From Delphinus delphis (Eukaryota; Chordata; Mammalia; Artiodactyla; Delphinidae), in contig NC_082688.1 in NCBI RefSeq assembly GCF_949987515.2, positions 103,891,893 through 103,955,892 on the forward strand: a stretch of DNA of 64,000 nucleotides. The letters run 5' to 3'. How positions within the stretch are numbered: position 1 is the stretch's first letter; each line of letters starts with the position of its first letter. A program made the position numbers and the translations under genes. Positions 1-11,000 of the stretch are shown piece by piece. Under the pieces are notes generated by a model. The model did not search any database, was not told where the DNA came from, and was given only the letters and a program-made list of their open reading frames with translations.

Positions 1-800
1 AATCTTTTCTGTCAGCAGACATGTTCATTGCTACCTGTGTTTTTCCTATCAATATAATGATGAATTTGTCTGGTGTTTGTCCTGGGTTCCTAGTACAGAG
101 CTTCTAAAAACCCTTGGGATTTCCTGAGCGATCAGTGTGTCTTTGTTGTGCTAATGAGGTTACTCACCTGGTGGGAGGCTCTGCAGAGCTTCCTAATGCG
201 GGCTGGTCACCAGAAAGGCCCATCTCTGTGATTAGAGGTTTGAGACTTTGTACCTGCCAGAGCTCTAGGGAGGGGAGAACCCTGGGGATTTAGTTCAGAC
301 ATGTAGCCAATGAGTTAATCAATCATGCCTAATGAAGCCCCAGTAAAATCTCTGTACACTGAGGCTCAGTGGAGCTTCCTGGTTGGTGACCGCATCAATT
401 TGCCAGGAGGATGATGTGCCCTGATTTCATGGCGAGAGGGCCCCGATGCCCTGTGCGCCCTCGCAGACCTTGCCTCCTGTGTATTCTTTAAAATAAAACT
501 TAATAGTAAAACTTAAAAGTAAGTAACACTTTTCAGTGTTCTGTAAGTTGTTCTAGTGAATTATCAGAACTGGAGGGTTGTGGGAACCCCCAAATTTGTA
601 GCCAGATGGTCAGAAGTATGGGTGGCCTGGAGAACCCCTGAGACTGCAGCTGGTGTCTGACGTGAGGGCAGGTCTGTGGAAGACTTGCCTTCAACCTGTG
701 GGGTCTGTGCTAACTCTGGACAGGTAGTGTCAGGATTGAATCGCAGTACACCCATCTGCTATTGGCCAGTTGGGGTGGAAACAATAATAACATTTCTGCC
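1..800 (+). mobile_element. Old endogenous-retrovirus LTR-like sequence
   Basis: Non-coding sequence with an AATAAA at about 491-497 followed by a TTCTGTAAGTTGTTCTAGTG stretch and a GGGAACCCCCAAATTTGTAG stretch, typical of the 3' part of an ERV LTR plus adjoining internal sequence. I cannot name the family safely. It lies in intron 1 of EPHX2. Confidence 0.45.
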
Positions 801-948
801 CCACACTGCCACAGCCAGGTTACTTAACCATCCTTCCTTCCAGCCTCTCGTGCTCACTCTCACCAGAACTTTCCCCAGGCAGGTAGATTACTTTGCTTTC
901 AGTTTTATCATGAGACAAATCTGCTGCTTCCAGCTCCTTTGCCTAATA

Positions 949-1171
949 CAGTTGACCCTTGAACAACACAAGTTTGAACTGCGCAGGTCCACTAGTACAT
1001 TGGTTTTTTTGTTTGTTTTCAGTAGTGAATACTACAGTACCACACTATCTGAGGTTGGTCAAATCCAAGGATTTTGAGGAACCACGTAGTCAGAGGGCCA
1101 ACTATGGGTTATACAGGGATTTTTGCAGAGGGTCAGTGCCCTAAACCCCAGTGTTGTTCAAGGGTCAGCTG
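949..1171. mobile_element. MER2-like DNA transposon with TA duplication
   Basis: The ends are near-perfect inverted repeats (CAGTTGACCCTTGAACAACA at the left, TGTTGTTCAAGGGTCAGCTG at the right). TA dinucleotides flank it at 947-948 and 1172-1173, as expected for a Tc1/mariner (Tigger-type) non-autonomous element. Confidence 0.85.
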
Positions 1172-1384
1172 TACATTATTAGCTATGAATGTATGTATTC
1201 AGTAGGTGAAGATTCCCTTTGGGGAACAACGATTGAATTCTAGATATAATGGTTGAGTCTCAAGAGTTCAGGTGTGCAAAAATCACTAGTAACGATGATA
1301 GTAAACAGTGTAAGATTAAATTTCATATACAACTAATGTTTTCTGGATGATTGAGGAGGATACAAAATGTATGCAATATAATCT

Positions 1385-1560
1385 GATTTAAAATGATGGC
1401 TGGGAGGGAGAAAGAGGAGTGTTGTTTAATGGGTTCAAAATTTTAGGTTGTAAAGATAGGAAGACGAAGAAGTTCTGGAGATGGATAGTGGTGATGGTTG
1501 CACAACAGGGTACTTAATGGCACTGATCTCTACACTTAAAAGTGGTTAAAATGGTCAGTT
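1385..1560 (+). mobile_element. 3' end of an old L1 (L1M type)
   Basis: The stretch holds the typical L1M tail sequence (GGTGATGGTTGCACAACA, then CACTTAAAAGTGGTTAAAATGG). It breaks off where the younger antisense L1 begins, near 1560. Confidence 0.55.
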
Positions 1561-4500
1561 TTAGGTCCATCTTGTTTAATGTATCATTTAAAGCTTGAGT
1601 TTCCTTCTTTATTTTCATTTTGGTTGATCTGTCCATAGGTGAAAGTGGGGTGTTAAAGTCCCCTACTATGATTGTGTTACTGTCGATTTCCCCTTTTATG
1701 GCTGTTAGTATTTGCCTTATGTATTGAGGTGCTCCTATGTTGGGTGCATATATATTTGCAATTGTTATATCTTCTTCTAGGATTGATCCCTTGATCATTA
1801 TGTAGTGCCCTTCTTTGTCTCTTGTAATAGTCTTTATTTTAAAGTCTATTTTGTCTGATATGAGAATTGCTACTCCAGCTTTCTTTTGATTTCCATTTGC
1901 ATAGAATATCTTTTTCCATCCCCTCACTTTCGGTCTGTATGTGTCCCTAGGTCTGAAGTGGGTGTCTTGTAGACAGCACATATATGGGTCTTGATTTTGT
2001 GTCCATTCAGCCAGTCTATGTCTTTTGGTTGGAACATTTAAACCATTTACATTTAAGGTAGTTATCAACATGTATGTTCCTATTACCATTTTCTTAATTG
2101 TTTTGGATTTGTTATTGCAGGTCTTTTCCTTCTCTTGTGTTTCCTGCCTAGAGAAGTTCCTTTAGCCTTTGTTGTAAAGCTGGTTTGGTGGTACTGAATT
2201 CTCTTAGCTTTTGGTTGTCTGTAAAGCTTTTAATTTCTCTGTCGAATCTGAATGAGATCCTTTCTGGGTAGAGTAATCTTGGTTGTAGGTTTTTCCCTTT
2301 TATCACTTTAAATATGTCCTGCCACTCCCTTCTGGCTTGCAGAGTTTCTGCTGAAAGATCAGCTGTTAACCTTATGGGGATTCCCTTGTATGTTATTTGT
2401 TGCCTTTCCCTTGCTGCTTTTAATACTTTTTCTTTGTATTTAATTTTTGATAGTTTGATTAATATGTCTTGGTGTGTTTCTCCTTGGATTTATCCTGTAT
2501 GGGACTCTCTGCACTTCCTGGACTTGGCTATTTCCTTTCCCATATTAGGGAAGTTTTCAACTATAATCTCTTCAAATATTTTCTCAGTCCCTTTTTTTTT
2601 CCTCCTCTTCTTCTGGGACCCCTATAATTCGAATGTTGGTGCGTTTAATATTGTCCCAGAGGCCTCTGAGACTGTCCTCAATTCTTTTCATTCTTTTTTC
2701 TTTATTCTGCTCTGTGGTAGTTATTTCCACAATTTTATCCTCCAGGTCACTTATCCGTTCTTCTGCCTCAGTTCTTCTGCTATTGATTCCTTCTAGAGAA
2801 TTTTTAATTTTTTATTGTATCGTTCATCATTGTTTGTTTGCTCTTTAGTTCTTCTAGGTCCTTGTTAAACGTTTCTTGTATTTTCTCCATTCTATTTACA
2901 AGATGTTGGATCATCTTTACTATCATTACTCTGAATTCTTTTTCAGGTAGATTGCCTCTTTCCTCTTCATTTATTTGGTCTGGTGGGTTTTTTTCTTGCT
3001 CCTTCATCTGCTGTGTGTTTTTCTGTCTTCTCATTTTGCTTAACTTACTGTATTTGGGGTCTCCTTTTCACAGGCTGCAGGTTCATAGTTCCCGTTGTTT
3101 TTGGTGTCTGTCCCCAGTGGCTAAGGTTGGTTCAGTGGGTTGTGTAGGCTTCCTGGTGGAGGGGCCTGGTGCCTGTGTTCTGGTGGATGAAGCTGGATCT
3201 TGTCTTTCTGGTGAGCAGGACCATGTCCAGGTGTTTTTTGGGGGTGTGTTTTGGGGTGTCTGTGACCTTATGATTTTAGGCAGCCTATGTGCTAATGGGT
3301 GGGGTTGTGTTCCTGTCTTGCTAGTTGTGTGACATAGGGTGTCCAGCACTGTAGCTTGCTGGTCATTGAGTGGAGCGGGGTCTTAGCGTTGAGATGGAGA
3401 TCTCTGGGAGAGCTTTCACTGTTTGATATTACATGGGCCAGGAGGTCTCTGGTGGAGCAATGTCCTGAACTAGGCTCTCCCACCTCAGAGGCTCAGGCCT
3501 GACACCCAGCCGGAGCACCAAGACCCTGTCAGCCACACGGCTCAAAAGAAAAGGGAGAAAGAAAAAAAAAAAGACAGACAGACAGAAGGAAAAATAAAAT
3601 AAAGTTATTAAAAAAGAAAAAAGTATTAAAAAGAAAAAAGTATTAAAAAAATAGAAACAAGAGAGCAACCAAACCAAAAAAACAAATCCACCAGTGATAA
3701 CAAGTGCTAAAAACTATACAAAAAAAAAAAAATGGACAGGCAGAACCCTAGGACAAATGGTAAAAGCAAAGCTATACAGACAAAATCACACAAAGAAGTG
3801 TACCCATACACACTCACAAAAAGAGAAAAAGGAGGAAAAATATATATTTATAAAATTTTAAAAAAAGAAGAGAGCAACCAAATCAGTAAACAAATCTACC
3901 AATGATAATAAACTTTAAATACTAAACTAAGATAAGCATAAAACCAGAAACAAATTAGATGCAGAAAGCAAACCCCAAGTCTACAGTTGCTCCCAAAGTC
4001 CACCTCCTCGATTTGGGATGATTTGTTGTCTATTCATGTATTCCACAGACGCAGGGTACATCAAGTTGATTGTGGAACTTTAATCCGCTGCTTCTGAGGC
4101 TGCTGGGAGAGATTTCACTTTCTCTTCTTTGTTCTCACAGCTCCCGGGTCTCAGCTTTGGATTTGGCCCCGCCTCTGCGTGTACGTCACCTGAGGGCATC
4201 TGTTCTGCACCCAGACAGGACGGGGTTAAAGGAGCAGCTGATTCGGGGGCTCTGGCTCACTCAGGCCGGGGGGAGGGAGGGGTATGGATGCGGGGCGAGC
4301 CTGCGGCGGCAGAGGCCTGTGTGATGTTGCCCCACCCTGAGGCGCGCCGTGCGTTCTCCCGGGGAAGTTGTCCCTGGATCCCGGGACCCTGGCAGTGGCG
4401 GGCTGCACAGGCTCCCAGGAGGGGCAGCGTGGATAGTGACCTGTGCTCGCACACAGGCTTCTTGGTGGCGGCAGCAGCAGCTTGAGCGTCTCATGCCCGT

Positions 4501-5165
4501 CTCTGGGGTCTGCGCTTTTAGCCGTGGCTTGCACGCGTCTCTGGAGCTCATTTAGGCCGTGCTCTGAATCCCCTCTCGTCACACACCCCGAAACAATGGT
4601 CTCTTGCCCCTTCGGCAGGTCCAGACTTTTCCCCGGACTCCCTCCCGGCCAGCCGTGGCGCACTAACCCCCTGCAGGCTGTGTTCACGCCGACCGAAGCC
4701 CGAGCCTCAGCTTCCATCCCTGCCTGCCCCGGCGGGTGAGCAGACAAACCTCTTGGGCTGGTGAGTGCCGGTCGGCCCTGATCATCTGTGCGGGAATCTC
4801 TCCGCTTTGCCCTCCGCGTGCCTGTTGCTGTGCTCTCCTCCGTGGCTCTGAAGTTTTCCCCCTCCGCCACCCGCAGTCTCCGCCCGCGAAGGGGCTTCCT
4901 AGTGTGTGGAAACCTTTCCTCCTTCACAGCTCCCTCCCACTGGTGCGGGTCCCGTCCCTATTCTTTTGTCTCTGTTTTTTCTTTATCTTTTCCCTACCCA
5001 GGTACGTGGGGAGTTTCTTGCCTTTTGGGAGGTCTGAGGTCTTCTGCCAGCGTTCAGTAGGTGTTCTGTAGGAGTTGTTCCACGTGTAGATGTATTTCTG
5101 ATGTATTTGTGGGGAGGAAGGTGATCTCCGCGTCTTACTCTTCCACCATCTTGAAGGTTCCCCGC
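1560..5165 (-). mobile_element. L1 retrotransposon, 5' UTR + ORF1 remnant + start of ORF2, 3' part missing
   Basis: On the minus strand the element starts near 5165 (CTTCAAGATGGTGGAAGAG), runs through a CpG-rich 5' UTR (about 3500-5165), a broken ORF1 (about 2100-3080; coiled-coil-like piece at 2804-3034) and the ORF2 start at 2089. The ORF2 piece has the endonuclease motifs TTLNVNGL and GDFNTP. Homology ends near residue 180 of ORF2, so most of the endonuclease domain is present while the reverse transcriptase and the 3' end are absent. L1 copies are usually truncated at the 5' end, so this form is odd. Confidence 0.85.
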
Positions 5166-5480
5166 TAATCTCTTTCAAGGGTTTTAATTTCTCTTAATTT
5201 TGTAGTTTTTAGTGTAGTGTAAGACGTAGTGTACACGTCTTTCATTAGATTTTTTTTGTTCGTTTGTTTTTTAATTTTAAGGTAAATGATATTTTAAAAA
5301 AATTTCATTTCCAATTGTTTGTTATCATTTCTTTTAAACCATCTCTTTCCTGTCCTCAAGATTTTTATTTTGATCTATCTTTAAGTTGACTAGAAGTCTT
5401 TCTTGAATTTTTTTTCCAGGAAAGCCGTGATAGCAAACAATTGTATTAGTTTTACCTGTCTGAAAGTGGTTTGTGTGGTT
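5166..5480 (-). mobile_element. A/T-rich sequence, possible old L1 fragment
   Basis: AT-rich sequence next to the L1 5' end resembles degraded antisense L1 ORF2 (GTAAATG...AATTTCATTT pattern). Support is weak and no gene is visible. Confidence 0.3.
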
Positions 5481-5504
5481 CTCAGCTTATGAATAATCAA
5501 CGTT

Positions 5505-5987
5505 GTGGTCGGACCAGCCCTTGTGGTTCTTACTGTGACTGCAAAACGTCCTTCAGGAGTAGTCATCAGGGAAAAAAGTAAAGGTTTGTTACTTACAAGA
5601 CCTGGAAATCACACAGCACTCCTAGGGCCACACAGTGAGGACGTGAGGAGAAAGAGAGTGAGCACATGGGCCCGAATTCTGCTTTTACTGGGGATCATGG
5701 TGGGGGCCACTGTGGTTTTGTGGGCTCACTCTTTATTGGCGAATTTAAAACCAGAGCAGGAATTTAAAGCATGGGAAGAGAAAAAACCAAATGACCCAAC
5801 TGGTCAGTTATTGAAATCAACCAAGATCTCTAAAACAAAGGACCTCACTGGACATAAAGTAAGTTGTCTGTGGATGGATTTGGGGCGTATTGTTTCTTGT
5901 TATCTTTTTATCTCAGTGTCTCCTGAGTATTACTCCACAATCTTCTTACATTTAAAGTTGCAGAATAGAAGGCTGTTATCAGTCTGA
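5505..5987 (+). other. Unidentified 160-codon open frame in EPHX2 intron 1
   Basis: The open frame has a hydrophobic stretch (ILLLLGIMVGATVVLWA) followed by a lysine-rich part. I do not recognise the family. It lacks splice or promoter support and could be the internal part of an old repeat; chance openness is the simplest explanation. Confidence 0.2.
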
Positions 5988-5989
5988 AT

Positions 5990-6785
5990 TGTTTTTCTTT
6001 TGTGTATAATCTGTTTTTCTACACAAAATGTTGTCTGTTATACTTTCTTATCCCAGGAATTTGAAACATTTCCCTACCCTATACCTGCTGTGGTTCTTTT
6101 TTCATTAATTTAGCCTCGTGTTTGGCGAACACTTTTGATTTGAGAGCTCAGATTTTTCTTCAGCCCAGAGACATCTTCTCCCCTTATTCCTTTGACTATC
6201 ACTTCTCTGATCTTTCCTTCTGTGATTTTTCTTGTTTATTGAAGGAACTTGGCCTCCATAGGTCTTATCTTTTTGCACATTAATTTTAATTGCTTCATCA
6301 TTTTACTCTTTGTTCTTGGAAAATTTGGTGAGTCTTCTGATTCACTAATTTCATTTTCTGTAATAGCCATTTCACTGTTCACTGCTTTTATTAACCTTAA
6401 AATTTGAAAGTCATGCTTTCCAATGGCAACAACTTATCTCAAATTGCTTCTTTTTAAAAAATACTGCCTGCTTTTGTCCTATAGAGTCATTGACATCTCC
6501 TTCCTCTAGAGCTGTATTCTTCCTTCACTTCCCTTCTTTTATCAGCCCCTAATCTTCAGGCAGAAAAAACAATTTTCCCTTTGCTTTTCCATCTCACTCA
6601 CCCACTGTGTAATAGTTATTTGTTTATATGTTGCCTCCCTTGTTCTCCTGTGAGCTCCCTAAGAATAGATCCAAATTTTTCCATCTTTATATCACGGCAT
6701 CTGGCACAATGCCTTGATGCCTTCGGTCCTCAGTGCAAGACTGTTGAGTTGAACTGTATGTTGCTCTTAGAAATTGGACGGCAGC
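5990..6785. other. Intron 1 sequence without recognised features
   Basis: T-rich intronic DNA. I see no open frame of note and no repeat family I can name. Confidence 0.5.
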
Positions 6786-6955
6786 TGGGGAAGGGCACGA
6801 GGGATCTTTTCGAGGCGATGGAAATGCTCTAAAACTGCAATGTGGTGATATTTGCACACCTCTGTAAAATTACTACAAGTCATTGAATCGTACACTGAGA
6901 ACATGTGAATTGGCTGTTATGTAAGCATAATTTAACAATGCTGTTTTTTTAAAAA
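6786..6955 (+). mobile_element. Old L1 3'-end-like fragment
   Basis: The sequence GTGGTGATATTTGCACACC with ACTGAGAACATGTGAATTGG and ATTTAACAATGC follows the pattern of L1M 3' ends. The match is diverged. Confidence 0.4.
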
Positions 6956-7045
6956 AGACAACTGATGGCAAAGATGTGCCAAAGCCACTGCTGATGCTGG
7001 AAAATGGAGCAAGGGTACAGATAGTAGGGATATATATATATATTT

Positions 7046-7053
7046 TTTGTTTG

Positions 7054-7084
<31 letters not shown>

Positions 7085-7278
7085 TGCGGTACGCGGGCCT
7101 CTCACTGTTGTGGCCTCTCCCGTTGTGGAGCACAGGCTCCGGACGCGCAGGCTCAGCGGCCATGGCTCACGGGCCCAGCCGCTTCGCGGCATGTGGGATC
7201 TTCCCGGACCGGGGCACGAACCCGTGTCCCCTGCATCGGCAGGCGGACTCTCAACCACTGCGCCACCAGGGAAGCCCG
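7046..7278 (-). mobile_element. CHR-type tRNA-derived SINE, antisense, with target-site duplication
   Basis: The reverse complement begins GGGCTTCCCTGGTGGCGCAG and shows the A and B boxes of the tRNA-like head and the GGCCCGTGAGCCATGG body. The tail is the T-rich block at 7046-7083. The direct repeat GGGATATATATAT flanks both ends (from 7028 and from 7278). Confidence 0.93.
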
Positions 7279-7299
7279 GGATATATATATTTTTTAATG

Positions 7300-7770
7300 T
7301 TTTGTCTAAAGTTGATTATTGTTACCTGCAAGAGGGTTAGTCAGGTAAAAGGTTGTTGACGGTTATCAGATACGAAACTCCCAGATATTTGTTCTCTTAA
7401 CATGGGAATGGTAAATACTTTTAACTGGGTTGCCGATGCCAGTCCATTGTAAATATTTGCCTGGGACACTGGACTAAGAAGGATCATAAATCAGTGTCTG
7501 GATGCAGTGGTATAGGCTGTGGCGATGGGTTATTAAAGTCGGCCAGGGATTCAGAGTTGTGCGTGCGTGCCAGGTACGTGCCATCCATTATATGGCTGGT
7601 GTCACCCAGCCAGCCATGCTGGGGTAGCTCAGCCACCACTGGGTGTGGGAAATGATCAAGAAAGTGGAATGGGACCTTATGTTTTGTAATGTAGGGAAGC
7701 GAGAAGGCAATGAGCTGCTCTCTCTATGTCTGCTACTCCTCAGGACCACATATAAGAGATGGATATGAAT
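7300..7770. other. Intron 1 sequence without recognised features
   Basis: No open frame or repeat family recognised between the CHR SINE and the MLT1 fragment upstream of exon 2. Confidence 0.4.
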
Positions 7771-7774
7771 TGAG

Positions 7775-7910
7775 GCGTATTAATCACCTAGGGTTACCAG
7801 AACGAAGGACCACAGACTGGGTGGCTTCAACAACAGTTCCGGAGGCTAGAAGTCCAAAATCAAGGTGTCTGTCCCCTACCTGCCATTGTGATGAAGTCAT
7901 CTGAACGTTC
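7775..7910 (-). mobile_element. MLT1 LTR fragment (ERVL-MaLR)
   Basis: It contains the MLT1 end pattern ACCACAGACTGGGTGGCTTC and GGAGGCTAGAAGTCCAAAATC in antisense. It stops about 25 bases before EPHX2 exon 2. Confidence 0.75.
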
Positions 7911-7934
7911 CTGATGCTTCTTTGTGTCTTGCAG

Positions 7935-8019
7935 TGGCTTTCTGAATGGAGCTTTCGTGAAAGGAGGCCCAGATGGTTCCAGCGCCCGCATGATGAAGGG
8001 AGAGATCACATTTTCCCAG
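7935..8019 (+). CDS. EPHX2: EPHX2 exon 2 (HAD domain, residues 34/35-62)
   Basis: This 85-nt exon follows acceptor TTGCAG and precedes donor GTGTGG. It starts with the last base of a split codon and then encodes 28 residues beginning [14 protein letters not shown] and ending GEITFSQ. Human EPHX2 has GLLNDAFQKGGPEG at this place. The exon belongs to the cap region of the HAD phosphatase domain. The first base completes codon 34 (AG+T would give Ser instead of human Arg if exon 1 ends in AG, which cannot be checked here). Confidence 0.95.
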
Positions 8020-11000
8020 GTGTGGCGACCCCTCATAGACCCCCTTGAGAAGGTGTTCTGTAACTACACACCCATCTCCCCTGCTGACCGTAAGCTCCGT
8101 GAGGGCAGGGCCATGTCTGCCTCACCCGTTTACCCCTTATAACGCTTAACTCACAAGACTGGGCTGGAGACATTTCAGATTGTCTATTGTCTCTTTGATC
8201 CAAGCAGAGGGCCACACCCCAGTGATTAGGAAATTTCCAAGCCCTTGAAGATCTATGCCAGGGAATTACAGCAGCCAGAGTAGCTTTTTTTTTTTTCCCC
8301 CCTTAAGCTGTGGTTAAATACACATCACATAAAAGTTACCACCTTGATCATTTTTAAGTATACAATTCGGTAGTGTTAAGTATATTCACGCCGGGTAACC
8401 AACACCACCGTCCATCTCCAGAGCTCTTTTCATCTTGCAAAACGGAAACTCTATACCCATTAAACAACGCTGCCCATTCCTCCTTTCCCCAACCCCTGGC
8501 AACCACTACTGAACTTTCTGCCTCTATTTAGGTACTATACATTTCTTATATAACTGGAATCATGCAATATTTGTCCTCTAGTGACTGACTTATTTTGCTT
8601 AGCATGATGTCTTCAAGGTTCATCCATATTGTAGCATGTGTCACAATTGCCTTCTTTCTTAAGGATGAATGAGATTCCATTGTGTGGATAGACTACGTTC
8701 TGTTTATCCATTCATCTATCAATGGACATTTAGGTTACTTCCTCCTTTTGGTCACCTTGTCTAATGCTGCTAGGAACATGGGTGTACAAATATAAGTTTG
8801 AAATCTTGCTTTCAGTTTTTCTGGATATATATCCAGAAGTGGGATTGCTGGATCATAGGGTAGTTTTCCATTTTTAATTTTTTGAGGAACCACCATAGTG
8901 TTTTCCATAGCGGTTGCACCACTTTACATTTTCCTCCCAACAGTGCACAAGGTTTCCAGTGTTTCCACATCCTTGCCAACCTGTTATTTTCTGTTTTCTT
9001 GATAGTAGTCATCCTTAGAGTACTTATTATCAGACAAGGGCTACTGGGTCAGGGGAAGTTTTGTTAATTACCAACTATAAGATGGGTGGACTTTGGAATC
9101 TGATGTCGGGCTTTGGAGCATAGCTCCCACTTACAGACGCGTGAGCACAGCAAGTCACAGAACCTCTCAGAGTCTCAGTTTTGCCACCTGTAAAATGAGA
9201 TCGATAAGATGCTCCGTCTCCTAGGTTGTTATGAAGCTTGAAAAGTGCTTAGCACAGTGCCTGGCACGTAATCAGTGCTCAATAGATAGTAGTTATTGTT
9301 GTTACTACAACCTCGATTTTTTAAAATTGAAGTATAGTTGGAGATTATTTTTAAATAAAGTAATCAGGATCTAAAACCACTTGAATTCTCAATTAGTGCC
9401 TCGGAGAAGAAAGGCTATTGAGAATCTACTCTATGAGCACACAGATAAAGCAGTCTGGTTTTTTTTTTAATTTATGAATTACAGCCACCTATCAGTCTAA
9501 CAGAGAACTTGGGGCCCATCATAATAGAAAGCAAAGCCCACCTTTCCAGTGAAGACAAGTGTGGTCTTAGCGTGGGGAGTGTAGTGAATTGTGGTCACTT
9601 TAAAACTCTCTGTCTTTCACACACACACACACACACACGCACACACACACACATATTTTGGCAACTCGTGAATGAAAACTGTAATGATACCATTGGGGAT
9701 AAACATTACTGAAGCGTGAATCAATTAAAAAAAAGCTGCAGTAATATTGTTGGAAGGTAAGGAAAGGGAGAAGTGGTATGAATTTCATTCATTTACATGT
9801 GACTATACAGTTTTCCCAACACCATTTATTGAAGAGACTGTTCTTTCCTCATCGTGTACTCTTGGCTCCTTTGTCATAAATTAATTGACACGCGGGGTTT
9901 TTTTCTGGGCTCTCTATCATTCTGCTATTGATGGGTATTTGGGTAATTTTTAGTTCGGGACTATTATATACGAGACAAGAGTGCTACTATGATAGTGTAT
10001 AAATATACCACAATCCAGTCTGCTATTAATGGGTGTATTCGTTTGCTAGGGCTACCATAACAAAATACCACAGACTGGGTGGCTTAAACAACAAAATTTA
10101 TTTTCTCATAGCTCTGGAGGCTAGAAGCCCAAGACCAAGGTGTTGGCAGGGTTGGTTTCTTCTGAGGCCTCTCTCCTTGGCTTCTAGGTGGCCGACTTCT
10201 CCCTGTGTCCTCACATTCTTTCTTCTGTGTGTGTCTGTGTCCTAATCGCCTGTTCTTATAAGGACACCAGTCAGGTTGGATTAGGGCCCCCCGACGTCAT
10301 TTTTGTCGTGGTCCCAATGCAGGTTGGAAAAGAATTTCCAGACACAAAGGCAGAATGTAAAGATTATAGAATTTATTAGAGGGAGGGGTGGCTGCCTGAA
10401 CAGTGGGCCGGCTGACTTCCTAGTAGTCTGGGAGAGTCGAGCCCAAACATGTGCTATTGATCAGTTTTTATAGCCAGAAAACAAAGGAACGGTCTGAGGT
10501 GAAAATTTCATTTACGGATTGGTCGAGGCACATATACCTTCCTTCTATAGGGTGGAGTGGGACAGGCAAGATGCCTTTCCTTATTTGGGCCAGGTCCTGT
10601 TGCCCAGGTGGGCGTTGCCCAGGTGGGCTCAGGGAATTTCGTAACCATCACAACACGGTAAGGGGAGCGAGTAAGAGTCCTGTTGGGGGTGTAACGCTGC
10701 AACTTTTACAGGCAGGGTCGTCCTTTGTCCTTGAAGCACCATTGTCCTTGGAGAACCACAATTTTACCTTAATGATCTCTTTAAAGACCCTCTTTCCAAA
10801 GGACAATCACATTCTGAGGTCCTGGGGGTTAGGACTTCAACATGAATTTGTAGGGGACCCAGTTCAGCCCTAACAGGGGGATTTGAGTAGTTTCTAGTTT
10901 GCAGTTCTTAGGAAAAGTACTGCTATGAACATTTTTGTACATGTCTTTTGGTGAACATATGTGGACATTTCCACTGGGTATGTGTCCAGGAGTGGAATTG

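Noticed and set aside
4226..4927. 233-codon minus-strand open frame
   Set aside because: It lies in the CpG-rich L1 5' UTR, where long chance frames are common; it has no domain.
4100..5160. CpG-rich block considered as EPHX2 promoter and exon 1
   Set aside because: It belongs to the antisense L1 5' UTR, and no frame gives the EPHX2 N-terminus with its DxD motif.
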